The notes under the pieces: model-generated
The model's input: the letters and a program-made list of their open reading frames with translations, nothing else
The model's database searches: none
What the model was told of the DNA's origin: nothing
Position numbers and translations under genes: made by a program
Assembly: GCA_946407735.1 (NCBI GenBank)
Contig: CAMJPL010000034.1
Coordinates: 1-34,109 of the forward strand
Length of the DNA stretch: 34,109 bases
Direction of reading: 5' to 3'
Source of the DNA: an uncultured Clostridia bacterium
GTDB taxonomy: Bacteria > Bacillota > Clostridia > Oscillospirales > CAG-272
Shown: positions 7,308 through 15,460 of the stretch, piece after piece
Layout: each line of letters begins with the position of its first letter
Position numbering within the stretch: the first letter of the stretch is position 1

Positions 7308-8426
7308 ATGCGACAGGACATTCGCCTCAGTCCCCTTCCCGACCCCTTCGTCTTCCGCGACGGAACCAGAGTGACGGACGTCGCCGGATGGGAGAAGCGC
7401 CGGCTCGAGATACTCGAAGACACGATATCGCTCGAATTCGACGGCATGCCGCCTCAGCCGGAGGTATTCGAGGTCGAGCCGACCGATCTTCACGGACGCG
7501 GCTCGACATGCACCTACCGCGTCCACTGCGGCAGGAAGGACAGGCCGTTCACCTTCACGTTCATGACGTACGTGCCGAATCTGAAGGGCAGGATGCCGGC
7601 CGTCGTCACCGGCGACGCCATGTACGCCGACAATATGAACGACGCTGTCATCGCCGAAGCGAAAAAGCGCGGCTTCGTCTGCGTGAAATTCAACCGCACC
7701 GAGCTGGCGCCGGATTTCCCCGATCCCGACAGAAAGCACGGGATCAACGCCCTGTGGCCGGATATGAAATTCACCGCGATCTCGGCGTGGGCGTGGGGGT
7801 ATCACCGCGTCATCGACGCGCTTCTGACGCTCGACTACATCGATCCCGACAGGATCGCCGTCAGCGGTCACTCGAGAGGCGGAAAGACCGCTCTTCTCGC
7901 CGGAGCGACCGACACTAGGATCAGATACACCAATCCCAACGGCAGCGGCACGCACGGATGCGGCGCCTACCGTTTCCTTCAGCGCGAGACGGCCGGACAG
8001 TACGCCGATCAGATAAGCGAGCCTCTTGAGTTCATGATGAAGAACATCGGCTACTGGATGGGTCAGGGGCTCTGGGACTACGTCGGACGTGAGGGAGAGC
8101 TCCCGCACGACAGCCATTTCATCAAAGCCCTGATAGCGCCGAGATGCTATATAGAAACGAACGGCTACGGCGACATATGGGCGAACCCGAGAGGCGCGTA
8201 TCTGTCATGGCAGGCAGCTAGAGAGGCATGGAAGCTCTATTCGGCCGAGAAAAACTGCGCCTGCTGGTACCGCTTCGGCGGGCATGGCCATCATATGCCC
8301 GATTTCACGGCGCTGTTCGACTTCATGGACGCCGACATCGCCGGAACTCCGCTTCCCGAATCCATCTCCCGCAAGCCGTATGACGACATGGAACCGCTGT
8401 ACGACTGGTCGTGCCCGGTGCTGTAA
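7308..8426 (+). CDS. CE15-like (glucuronoyl esterase-type) alpha/beta hydrolase
   Basis: 372 residues from the ATG at 7308 (GAGG 8 nt upstream); the in-frame ATG at 7236 lies upstream of the promoter and is not used. Ser189 sits in SGHSRGGKTALLAG, the nucleophile elbow typical of CE15 glucuronoyl esterases and related acetyl esterases. A C-terminal GGHGHHMPD (325-332) should supply the catalytic His. CE15 enzymes cut esters between glucuronate and lignin or sugars. There is no signal peptide, so this member would act on imported oligosaccharides in the cytoplasm. Neighbours (TIM-barrel isomerase, sugar symporter) support carbohydrate use. A general acyl or acetyl xylan esterase role is the main alternative. 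Confidence 0.8.
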   Translation: MRQDIRLSPLPDPFVFRDGTRVTDVAGWEKRRLEILEDTISLEFDGMPPQPEVFEVEPTDLHGRGSTCTYRVHCGRKDRPFTFTFMTYVPNLKGRMPAVVTGDAMYADNMNDAVIAEAKKRGFVCVKFNRTELAPDFPDPDRKHGINALWPDMKFTAISAWAWGYHRVIDALLTLDYIDPDRIAVSGHSRGGKTALLAGATDTRIRYTNPNGSGTHGCGAYRFLQRETAGQYADQISEPLEFMMKNIGYWMGQGLWDYVGREGELPHDSHFIKALIAPRCYIETNGYGDIWANPRGAYLSWQAAREAWKLYSAEKNCACWYRFGGHGHHMPDFTALFDFMDADIAGTPLPESISRKPYDDMEPLYDWSCPVL

Positions 8427-8443
8427 AACCGATCATAAAAATT

Positions 8444-8471
8444 CCCGCCCTGAAAAAGGGCGGGTATTTTT
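8444..8471 (+). terminator. Bidirectional rho-independent terminator
   Basis: 8-bp stem CCCGCCCT (8444-8451) with AGGGCGGG (8457-8464), loop GAAAA, then TATTTTT. The minus-strand copy is followed by AATTTTT. It ends both the esterase and the convergent hydrolase; the plus-strand T-run overlaps the hydrolase stop codon (8471-8473). Confidence 0.9.
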
Positions 8472-9457
8472 CACTTTTCACCGTCTATGAATGCAAGCAC
8501 GCTCTCCCAGTACGGAAACAGGACCTTGTCCTCCGAGCGGCAGATCTCATGCTTCGCTTTGTCGATCCGTATAAGCTTTCCGTCTCTCAGCCTCGACGCA
8601 AAGATATCCTGATATTCATTTATCACCGTCGTGTCTTCCGAAGCCTGATAAACCCTCACCGGAACACTGATCTTCTCGGGCTCTCCCTTTTTCAGCAGCT
8701 TTTTCGTGACGCCGAGATACTCAAGGGTGAGGCGGTAGGTCGAGCAGTAGTTCTGAAACTCGGGCGTAGTGGATTTTATCGCCTCGTACCAGTCGAATCT
8801 GGCACGGCTCGTCGCAGACGAGGTCTCAAAGCTCTCATGTCCCGGGTACGGCGACGAATTCAGGGAGCGTTTCATGCCCTGTCCGAGCAGAATAGCCGCG
8901 CGGCAGAGTCCCTTTGCGGCGAAAAGCGGATAACCTCCCCTGTCCGGCGCTATCATCGGAGACGAAAGCACCGCCCTGTCATAACCGCATTCGGCGCCGT
9001 ATCTTTCAAGATAATACGCGCCGACAGCTCCGCCCATCGAATGGCAGAAAAGGATGTTGTTACCGCCCTCGATAGTTTCGCGCAGGCGGCGCAGATCGAG
9101 GACGTAATCCTCAAAACGGTCGACATGGGTGAGCGTCAGGTCGCCGTGGAGCGCGCTGTCCCTGCCGGAACGGCCGTGTCCTCTCGCCTCATATGCGTAA
9201 ACGTCATAGCCGCGCGTAAGAAGCGAATATATCACTTCCTGCCACTTTTCGACGGATTCGGTATAGCCGTGGACGAGCGTCACGGCTCCCTTCGGCGAAT
9301 CGGCTTTGAACGCCGAAAGAAACAGCCTGACGCCGCCCTCGCCCTCAAAGAAGCCGTCCTTCCTTCTCGCCGAGTTGTACGGAAGTATGACCTCCTCCAT
9401 CGCGCGGCTGTATTCGCTCTCATACGCGAGCCCGCAGGGGGATATAAGGGAGCTCAT
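8471..9457 (-). CDS. Alpha/beta hydrolase, serine aminopeptidase S33/monoacylglycerol lipase-like
   Basis: 328 residues of the Hydrolase_4 type. The oxyanion-region motif LVHGYTES is at 61-68, Ser140 is in the elbow CHSMGGAVG, an acid is at about Asp275 (QASEDTTV), and His303 is in KAKHEIC. ARGHGRSG at 91-98 is typical of monoacylglycerol-lipase-like enzymes. No signal peptide is seen. The start overlaps the symporter stop as ATGA (9454-9457), so the two are translationally coupled in one operon. Substrate is unknown: an acylglycerol or an acylated sugar that the symporter imports are both possible. Confidence 0.85.
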   Translation of the reverse strand: MSSLISPCGLAYESEYSRAMEEVILPYNSARRKDGFFEGEGGVRLFLSAFKADSPKGAVTLVHGYTESVEKWQEVIYSLLTRGYDVYAYEARGHGRSGRDSALHGDLTLTHVDRFEDYVLDLRRLRETIEGGNNILFCHSMGGAVGAYYLERYGAECGYDRAVLSSPMIAPDRGGYPLFAAKGLCRAAILLGQGMKRSLNSSPYPGHESFETSSATSRARFDWYEAIKSTTPEFQNYCSTYRLTLEYLGVTKKLLKKGEPEKISVPVRVYQASEDTTVINEYQDIFASRLRDGKLIRIDKAKHEICRSEDKVLFPYWESVLAFIDGEK

Positions 9458-10812
9458 TTCTTCATTATCCTTTCATAGACCGCCTTCTCGTTGTACATCA
9501 TGAATATGACGCCGCCGAGGACGCAGACTGCCGCCGCGGCGATGGCGGTGATGCGGTAACCGAGGCCGGTATCGCGTCCCACCGTCGCGAACGCCGTGAC
9601 GAGCAGCATGGCTATCGACTGACCGAGCTTGAACGAGAAGGTACGGGCGGCGTAGAACATTCCGCTGCGGTTCTCGCCCGTCATAAGCTCGTCGGATTCG
9701 GCGATGTCCGCCACGACGGCCTGCGGGAGGATGCCGAATATAGCCATGGCCGGACCGGCGATAAGACAGAGTATTATACCCTGCGCCACCGGAGGTATCG
9801 GCAGAGCGGTCCCGAAGGCGGCGGTGTAAATGAAGCTGACGGTAAAGATGGCGAAGGCGATAAGGATAAGCTTTCTTTTACCGAACTTCGGGGTCAGCCT
9901 GTTGACCGGGATGTAGAAGACCACCGAGAACGCGGTCATGAGTACGAAGAAGAGCGTCGAGTAGCTTTCGTCGAGCTTGAGAAGAGACGTCACGAAGTAC
10001 GGCATCGCCGTCTGGAACATGGTTATGCCGAGGAAGTACGATATATCCGACGCGACGAAGACGCGGAAATCCTTGTTTTTGAAGGTGGCGGAGAGCGAAT
10101 GCAGCGCCGTGCCGCCGGTCGGCTCGGCATTGATGTAGTCTTTCTCCCTTATCGCAAACACGGGGACAAACATGCAGACCATGCCTATCAGCGAAAGCAC
10201 GGTGAAGGCGATCCTTATCGCGAGAACGCGGTCGCCCGTGATACCCTCGAGCGCTCCCCATATCACCGGCGCGACGTAGGCGACGGCCATACCGGCGATA
10301 TACGTGAAGCTGATGGCCGTCGAAATCAGCATCCTCGTCTTCTGATCGGCTCCCAGCTCGGGGATGAGCGCGTTGTAGGGCGTGCAGTAAAGGGTCATGC
10401 AGAGATAGAAGATCGTTATCATCAGAAACAGGAATCCGGCGTTGACCCATGACTCGCCGTTCACAGGCGACCAGAAGGTCATGATGCACGACAGCGCGAA
10501 CGGCACGGCGGCTGCGCGCATGAACGGGATCCTGCGTCCGTCCTTTGAGCGGCATCTGTCGGACGCCGACGCGACGAGCGGATCGGTGATCGCGTCGAAC
10601 ACCCTGCCGAACGCCGTGATGGCGCCGAGTATCGTGAGTATGCCGAATATGACCCTTCCCTGAGGGATAAAGATCTTCTGACCGGCGTCGATGGTCGCCT
10701 GATCGGGCTGATAGTAGTTTACGAGCCAGCTTGATATGAGCGCCGCGAGCACCGACCATCCGAACTGTCCGACAGCGAACGCCCATACCTTTCCCGTTGA
10801 TAGCTTTTTCAT
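9454..10812 (-). CDS. GPH-family sugar:cation symporter (MFS, MelB-like)
   Basis: 452 residues with about 12 hydrophobic segments. The start at ATG 10812 has AGGAG 9 nt upstream; a longer in-frame version to 10869 lacks one. The family signature is clear: DAITDPLVASASDRCRSKDGRRIPFM matches the GPH loop between helices 2 and 3 (shown here in two parts, DAITDPLVASASD and GRRIPFM). A second cytosolic loop RLTPKFGKRK lies mid-protein. GPH carriers import glycosides, pentosides or hexuronides with Na+ or H+. The gene is coupled to an alpha/beta hydrolase and sits near isomerase, esterase and glycoside hydrolase genes, which suggests oligosaccharide or uronate import. The substrate cannot be read from sequence. 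Confidence 0.9.
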   Translation of the reverse strand: MKKLSTGKVWAFAVGQFGWSVLAALISSWLVNYYQPDQATIDAGQKIFIPQGRVIFGILTILGAITAFGRVFDAITDPLVASASDRCRSKDGRRIPFMRAAAVPFALSCIMTFWSPVNGESWVNAGFLFLMITIFYLCMTLYCTPYNALIPELGADQKTRMLISTAISFTYIAGMAVAYVAPVIWGALEGITGDRVLAIRIAFTVLSLIGMVCMFVPVFAIREKDYINAEPTGGTALHSLSATFKNKDFRVFVASDISYFLGITMFQTAMPYFVTSLLKLDESYSTLFFVLMTAFSVVFYIPVNRLTPKFGKRKLILIAFAIFTVSFIYTAAFGTALPIPPVAQGIILCLIAGPAMAIFGILPQAVVADIAESDELMTGENRSGMFYAARTFSFKLGQSIAMLLVTAFATVGRDTGLGYRITAIAAAAVCVLGGVIFMMYNEKAVYERIMKK

Positions 10813-10868
10813 TTGATCAATCTCCTGATAATGTCCGAATTGAGTCGAAGGTATCTGATAAGGCGTCA

Positions 10869-10886
10869 TGTCCGGACTGCCGGACA
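10869..10886. repeat. Perfect 7-bp inverted repeat upstream of the symporter gene
   Basis: TGTCCGG (10869-10875) and CCGGACA (10880-10886), 4-bp spacer, 57 bp upstream of the symporter ATG. It could be an operator or a leader hairpin. There is no T-run, so it is not a terminator. Confidence 0.45.
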
Positions 10887-10923
10887 GCGCTCTTAAATGA
10901 ATATACCCGTCTTCTTTCAGCTC

Positions 10924-10949
10924 AAAAAGCCGCTTTTCTGAAGCGGCTT
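10924..10949 (-). terminator. Rho-independent terminator (minus strand)
   Basis: 9-bp stem AAGCCGCTT (10927-10935) with AAGCGGCTT (10941-10949), loop of 5. On the minus strand it is followed by a run of T (complement of the A-run at 10924-10928). It closes the SIS/kinase/methyltransferase operon before the symporter gene. Confidence 0.85.
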
Positions 10950-10959
10950 ATTATTGTTG

Positions 10960-11640
10960 TTACCCCGGCCTGCGCGCGAGGATGTGGTAATGGAAAGTCG
11001 ACTTCATCCCGCCTCCGGTCTTTACGGAATCTTCCTGGAATTCCCCGATATGTCTCTCGGATATGAACTCAAAGGCGGAAAACAGACGCCGGACGTCATC
11101 GTGATCCACGAATACGTGAGGCACGTCGTATTCCGGTCCCTCCTCGTCGCAGAGAAAGGTGTTGTCGTCTATCCGTCTTCTGCCGCAGATATAGCGGTCG
11201 TTGTCCTTCGACGCGAGGGTAAGGTAGACCTCCCCGCCGGGACGAAGGACACGGAACACCTCGCCGACAGCCCTGTACAGCCCCGCCGTATCTGTATGGT
11301 TTATCACGTTGCGGCAGTAAACGCAGTCAAGGCTCTCGTCCTTATACGGCAGAGACAGCATATCGCCGGTGCGAAAGTCTATTACAAGACCCTCGTCACT
11401 CGCCCATTTTCCGGCTCTTTCGACAGCTTCGGCGCTTATATCCATTCCGGACACGTTAAAGCCGTAGCTTGCGAAAAGCACCGAATGACGCCCGAGACCG
11501 CATCCGAGATCGAGGATATCCTTTTTTCCCTCCCTGCGCCACCTTTCGGCAAGCCAGAAGGATTCCATCGCCGGGATCCTCCACTCATCGGCGGATCGTC
11601 CCTTTACAAGACTCCAGTCCCATCCGCGGGATCCGGTCAT
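10960..11640 (-). CDS. Class I SAM-dependent methyltransferase
   Basis: 226 residues. The start at ATG 11640 has GGGTGG 5 nt upstream and begins one nucleotide after the preceding SIS gene's stop; an alternative ATG at 11661 has no ribosome site. The SAM-binding motif DLGCGLGRHSV is at 44-54, followed by the acidic GMDIS end of strand 2 and a later RNVINHTDT (Methyltransf_11 type). Methyl acceptor unknown. It is the last gene of an operon with two SIS proteins and a sugar kinase, so a sugar-linked or cell-envelope small-molecule acceptor is possible, but this rests on context only. Confidence 0.85.
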   Translation of the reverse strand: MTGSRGWDWSLVKGRSADEWRIPAMESFWLAERWRREGKKDILDLGCGLGRHSVLFASYGFNVSGMDISAEAVERAGKWASDEGLVIDFRTGDMLSLPYKDESLDCVYCRNVINHTDTAGLYRAVGEVFRVLRPGGEVYLTLASKDNDRYICGRRRIDDNTFLCDEEGPEYDVPHVFVDHDDVRRLFSAFEFISERHIGEFQEDSVKTGGGMKSTFHYHILARRPG

Positions 11641-11641
11641 A

Positions 11642-12379
11642 TTACCACCCGTATTTGTCATAGTTGGGTTCGACTACCGTCTTGTTGTAGTCGGCTCCGC
11701 CCGGGAAGTTGGCGCTCTTGAGGATGCCGGGCGTTATCCCCTTCTCAAGCAGCTTCTCGACGGCGACGCTCGTCACGCTCCACATGATATAGTCGGAAGC
11801 TATACCGGAGGCGGCGGCGAACTTAGCCTCTATGCCGTCGACCTCGAGCATCGCCTCGGCGGCGGGAGCGCAGTTGTCGAGGGTGAGGGTCGCTATCTCG
11901 TACAGCTTCTTGCCCGACGGATGTACCGGCTCGACCTGAACTGCGTACTCCATCGACGTGAAGGCGATGACCTTTATCCCCATCTGGACCGCCTCATAGG
12001 CAAGATCGACGACGTGCTTCGTGCGTCCCGAAACCGAGCTGAGGAAAAGGACATCCCCGGGGCGGAAATTGGACTGCTGGAGCGCGTATCTGGCCGCGGC
12101 TCCCTGACTGTCGTAGCCGAGATCGGAGCGGTCGCGCTGACGGGCGTTGTTTTCGATAGAAAGATTGTAGCTGAAATGACGGTAGAAGATCGGGCCGCCG
12201 CCGCGGTAGATGGAATCCATCTCCATGCTGTGGCAGATGCTGGAAAGGAAGATGCAGCCGCCGTTCGCTACGCTCTCGGCGACGATCTCACCGGCCTTGA
12301 TTATGTTTTCGGTCTGGGTGTCGCGCACCTTCTTGAAGAGATCGTCCACCGCGCCGCGGTATCTTTCCATTAAGCTCAT
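11642..12379 (-). CDS. SIS-domain protein, divergent UPF0309-like paralogue
   Basis: 245 residues with GGAGG 9 nt before the ATG. The SIS phosphosugar-binding signature is SSVSGRTKHVV at about 113-123, and VHPSGKKLYE later matches UPF0309. The N-terminal SSICHSMEMDSIYRGGGP replaces the more typical GCSHAGILAEEVFYRTGG seen in the upstream paralogue, so its active site has drifted. SIS domains bind phosphosugars in isomerases, deaminases, etherases or regulators. It lies between the sugar kinase (17 nt gap) and the methyltransferase. Two SIS copies in one operon suggest a hetero-oligomer or two successive steps on an amino-sugar phosphate. Confidence 0.85.
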   Translation of the reverse strand: MSLMERYRGAVDDLFKKVRDTQTENIIKAGEIVAESVANGGCIFLSSICHSMEMDSIYRGGGPIFYRHFSYNLSIENNARQRDRSDLGYDSQGAAARYALQQSNFRPGDVLFLSSVSGRTKHVVDLAYEAVQMGIKVIAFTSMEYAVQVEPVHPSGKKLYEIATLTLDNCAPAAEAMLEVDGIEAKFAAASGIASDYIMWSVTSVAVEKLLEKGITPGILKSANFPGGADYNKTVVEPNYDKYGW

Positions 12380-12396
12380 GACAGTATTCCTCCGTT

Positions 12397-13377
12397 TTAT
12401 CTGTGTGTGTTCATTTTGGTCAGATCGTATCTGTAATCGGGGAAATTCTCCCTCAGAGAGTCTATATCGGCGTCTGAAAGCCGTCCGTGCGTCTCATGCC
12501 AGCGGCGCGCCACGGCGCCCATGATCGGCTCGAGCCGCGGGATTATTATCGGCCTTGACGGGCTCTGCTCTCTCATCATGGCGCTGAAGGTATCGAACAT
12601 GATTGTGTTCCCCCTCCAGACGCTCCCGGATATGGTCAGCGGCAGATCGTCCGGCAGGTGATGCTTGCGGACGAGATACAGCTGCTGCTGCGCGAGCAGC
12701 ACTCCGGCCTCGCGCAGGATCACGGCGGCGACCTCGTCTCCCTGCTCCGCCGCGGCCGTCACGAGAGGGGTGCATCTCGCGACGCAGGCGACGGGCGAAT
12801 GATGCTTGTGCCCGTATATCGAGAATATCGCCGTGCGGAGCTCGCTCCTGTCTTTGAAGCCGAGGTGCTGCGGGATCATATCGGTCAGGACCGTTCTAGG
12901 CCCGCGCTCCTCGTCGTCGCGGATGGCGGCGATAAAAGCGTTCCTCGCGATCCAGTAGCCGGAGCCCTCGTCCGCGACCGAAGCGCCGTATCCGCCGGTA
13001 CCGTCGGATTTTCCGTTGTATTTATAGAACAGCGTCGCGCCGGTGCCGGAAAGCGAAAGCATGCCGTCGCCGAATATCCCGGCGGCGCAAAGCCCGAGCT
13101 CGAGCTCTCCCATCATCCTGACGCTTTTGACTTCGCATATCGTCTTGATCCGCTCGATGAGACTTCCCTCGCAGGTGCCGCTTATCTCCTCTATCGCGCC
13201 GCCGTCGAGCCCGAGACCGGCTATGACCTGGTCTATATGCTTTTCGATAAGATCGCGCGATGTAGTGTTTTCTCTCAGACTGCCGCTTATGACGGAGGCC
13301 TTCTGCCTGAATTCCTCATCATAGAGGACAGCCGCAACCTTGGTCCCGCCGGCGTCGATAGCCAGATATCTTTTCAT
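12397..13377 (-). CDS. BadF/BadG-type sugar kinase (N-acetylglucosamine kinase-like)
   Basis: 326 residues from the ATG at 13377; the in-frame extension to 13713 is low-complexity Arg-rich shadow of the upstream SIS gene. The phosphate-1 motif AIDAGGTKVAAV is at 6-17. LSGTGATLFYKY followed by GGYGASVADEGSGYWIARNA matches the NAGK/BadF ASKHA family. These enzymes phosphorylate GlcNAc, MurNAc/GlcN or related sugars with ATP in the cytoplasm. The start is 8 nt after the SIS stop, with only a weak ribosome site, so coupling is likely. Neighbouring SIS proteins fit processing of the phosphorylated amino sugar. The exact sugar is not determined. Confidence 0.88.
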   Translation of the reverse strand: MKRYLAIDAGGTKVAAVLYDEEFRQKASVISGSLRENTTSRDLIEKHIDQVIAGLGLDGGAIEEISGTCEGSLIERIKTICEVKSVRMMGELELGLCAAGIFGDGMLSLSGTGATLFYKYNGKSDGTGGYGASVADEGSGYWIARNAFIAAIRDDEERGPRTVLTDMIPQHLGFKDRSELRTAIFSIYGHKHHSPVACVARCTPLVTAAAEQGDEVAAVILREAGVLLAQQQLYLVRKHHLPDDLPLTISGSVWRGNTIMFDTFSAMMREQSPSRPIIIPRLEPIMGAVARRWHETHGRLSDADIDSLRENFPDYRYDLTKMNTHR

Positions 13378-13385
13378 AAAGCCGC

Positions 13386-14126
13386 TTACATATAGAAGAT
13401 ATTGTTTTTGTATTCCTCGAAGATGCGCTCGTTGTGCTCGTCTCCGCCGTCGAGGTTGGCGCTCATGAGGACCGGCGGTACGATCCCGTCGGCTATCATC
13501 CTGTTCACCGAATCGATCACGAGGGCGTTGATGAGCGCCGTTCCGACCGTGGTGGACGTCGGGCCGATCTTCTCTGGCAGCCCGTCGATTACGACTGCCG
13601 CGTCGCCTGTCTCGCCCATATTGTCTATGACGATGTCGCAGCACTCGAACAGCCGCCTGCCGCACGGGTGACGGGCGGTGACTGACTTTGAATACTCGAG
13701 GTTGGTGATGCATATCGTCGTCACACCGTTTTCCTTCGCCTCGAGCGCCATCTCGACCGGTACGGCGTTGCGGCCGGAAACAGAGTGAAGTATCAGCACG
13801 TCGCCGCGTCCGACATGGTTCTTCTCGAATATGATCTTCCCCAGTCCAGGCAGCCGCTCGAGAGAGCTGGTCATCGTGATCGGGCGGGTGTTGAGCATCA
13901 TGCCCGGGAAGAAGATCGGATTTATGACAGCAAGTCCGCCGGTGCGGTAGAATACCTCCTCGGCGAGGATCCCGGCGTGAGAGCAGCCGAAGACGAAGAC
14001 GTTGTTCTTTCTTTCGATCGCCGCAGCGATCGCCGAAGCCGCCTGATCAAGCTGCTCAGTCTGCTCAGAGTAGGCTCTCTCTATCGTATCGGTTACAATC
14101 TTTATATAGTCCGAGCCGTTCATCAT
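13386..14126 (-). CDS. SIS-domain phosphosugar-binding protein (UPF0309 family)
   Basis: 246 residues, full length for UPF0309. Typical motifs are VFGCSHAGILAEEVFYRTGG near the N-terminus, LHSVSGRNAVPVEMA (the SIS phosphate loop), HPCGRRLFE, and PTSTTVGTALINA towards the C-terminus. Members are annotated as putative phosphosugar isomerases or binding proteins; no reaction is established. It is the first gene of the operon, behind a TTGAAA-17-TATAAT promoter. GGAGG lies only 2 nt before the first ATG (14126) and 5 nt before the next codon's ATG (14123), so 14123 may be the true start. The sugar kinase follows 8 nt downstream. Confidence 0.88.
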   Translation of the reverse strand: MMNGSDYIKIVTDTIERAYSEQTEQLDQAASAIAAAIERKNNVFVFGCSHAGILAEEVFYRTGGLAVINPIFFPGMMLNTRPITMTSSLERLPGLGKIIFEKNHVGRGDVLILHSVSGRNAVPVEMALEAKENGVTTICITNLEYSKSVTARHPCGRRLFECCDIVIDNMGETGDAAVVIDGLPEKIGPTSTTVGTALINALVIDSVNRMIADGIVPPVLMSANLDGGDEHNERIFEEYKNNIFYM

Positions 14127-14155
14127 GTCCTCCGTATGTTTTTTGATTTTACGAT

Positions 14156-14184
14156 ATTATACCACTTTTCCCCAGCCGTTTCAA
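14156..14184 (-). promoter_or_regulatory. Promoter of the SIS/sugar kinase operon
   Basis: Minus-strand TTGAAA (14184-14179), 17-bp spacer and perfect TATAAT (14161-14156), about 30 bp before the SIS start codon. It drives the four-gene run ending at the terminator near 10924. Confidence 0.85.
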
Positions 14185-14215
14185 GCCGAAAAAAGAGAAT
14201 GAAGCGCTTTACGGG

Positions 14216-14887
14216 CTATTTTGTCAGAAATTCCGTCACGGCTGCGTTGAAGCCGTCCGGGTTGTCAAGGCAGAGAGCGTGTCCGCCTTCGATTATCCGA
14301 AGCTCGGCTCCGGGTATGTTTTTGGCTATAAGACGGGTATGGCGCTCCTTTATCATGTCGTCCGTCCCGGCCATGACGAGTGCCTTGGCGGTTATCCTAT
14401 TGAGCTCCCACGGCTTTATGTCAGGCTCGTCGGTCATAAGATGATACAGCTTCGCCTCATGCTCCATCGAAGGATCCGAGTCGAATTTCCTGCATCTGCG
14501 CCTGATCTCCCTGTAAACCGAGTTTTTCATTCCCGAAGGATAGAGATTCGCGCCGTCAACGATGAGCTTTGACAATCTTTCGGAGTACCGCATTGCGAAA
14601 ACAAGGGCGATGTTCCCGCCGTCGGAGAAGCCGAGGATATCCGCCTTTTCGATCCCTCTGCCGTCCATGAAATCGCGCAGATCGTCGGCGAAGCGGGATA
14701 TCGAAAACGGCGGCTGACCGATGGGGGATCTGCCGTGGCCTCTGGTATCGGGAGCGAAGACATGCCTTATTGCGGAAAAGACCGGTATCTGAGCGTCGAA
14801 AAGATCGGAGCTCTCGCCGTTTCCGTGGAGCAGTATCAGCGGGAAGCCTTCCCCGCTCTCTTTATAGTAAAGTTCGATGTCTCTCAT
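14216..14887 (-). CDS. Alpha/beta hydrolase
   Basis: 223 residues with a complete hydrolase triad: HGNGESSD oxyanion region at 21-28, Ser88 in GFSDGGNIA, acid at Asp176/177 (AGTDDMI), and His203 in EGGHALCLDNP. DTRGHGRS at 47-54 is typical of the Abhydrolase_1 group (haloperoxidase, esterase, lactonase). No signal peptide. The start overlaps the previous stop as ATGA (14884-14887), so it is coupled to a small membrane protein of unknown role. Substrate unknown. Confidence 0.85.
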   Translation of the reverse strand: MRDIELYYKESGEGFPLILLHGNGESSDLFDAQIPVFSAIRHVFAPDTRGHGRSPIGQPPFSISRFADDLRDFMDGRGIEKADILGFSDGGNIALVFAMRYSERLSKLIVDGANLYPSGMKNSVYREIRRRCRKFDSDPSMEHEAKLYHLMTDEPDIKPWELNRITAKALVMAGTDDMIKERHTRLIAKNIPGAELRIIEGGHALCLDNPDGFNAAVTEFLTK

Positions 14888-15453
14888 GTGTTTCCGCCGC
14901 CCGTTCCCGAATCATCCCCGCCGCGTTTTCTTCCGATGAAGTTCTTTACTTTTTCGAATCTGCCTCCGGTGCCGTAAACAAGGAGCGCCGACCCGATGAC
15001 GGCTACTATGACTATCGCCGAGATACCTATGATGACGTACGCTGACCTGAGCGGGCTTCCCGACGCGTAGGCGATCATCGTGCCGCTTTCGAGCGTGAAG
15101 GTGATATAGCCGTCCTCGAGATGGGTCGGGATCTCATCCCAGTATATCCCGTCCTGGATATACACCTCGCCTCCCGTCGGAGACCATATCTTCATCCTGA
15201 ATTCGCCCTTGTAGCCGAGGACCTCGACAAAATACGCCGTCGTGTACTCGCTCGACTGCTCCGGCATTATGATGTCGAGAGCCTCCACGACGCTGAGCCG
15301 GTTGTATTCGGAAAATTCACCGACAGCCATGAAAAGCGGAGGCTCCTCTCCGGTCATGAGCGTCATCTGCCCCTCCGCGTAAGACACCGGCATGAGAAGG
15401 ATAAACGTCAGGGCGAAAAGAATGAAGAATGAGATAAACGCAGTCTTTTTCAT
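14884..15453 (-). CDS. Exported protein with signal peptide and C-terminal membrane anchor, function unknown
   Basis: 189 residues from ATG 15453, chosen because it begins directly at the signal peptide; the frame extends to 15528 as a basic shadow inside the upstream gene. Residues 1-26 are a signal peptide (cleavage likely after SYA), 27-135 an extracytoplasmic domain of mixed beta type, and 138-160 a transmembrane helix followed by a basic, Gly-rich cytoplasmic tail. I do not recognise a family. It follows the six-helix membrane protein by 7 nt and overlaps the hydrolase, so the three form a coupled unit. Confidence 0.75.
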   Translation of the reverse strand: MKKTAFISFFILFALTFILLMPVSYAEGQMTLMTGEEPPLFMAVGEFSEYNRLSVVEALDIIMPEQSSEYTTAYFVEVLGYKGEFRMKIWSPTGGEVYIQDGIYWDEIPTHLEDGYITFTLESGTMIAYASGSPLRSAYVIIGISAIVIVAVIGSALLVYGTGGRFEKVKNFIGRKRGGDDSGTGGGNT

Positions 15454-15460
15454 TATCGGG

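Noticed and set aside
13378-13713. N-terminal extension of the sugar kinase
   Set aside because: Arg/His-rich out-of-frame translation of the SIS gene; the kinase fold starts at MKRYLAIDAGGT.
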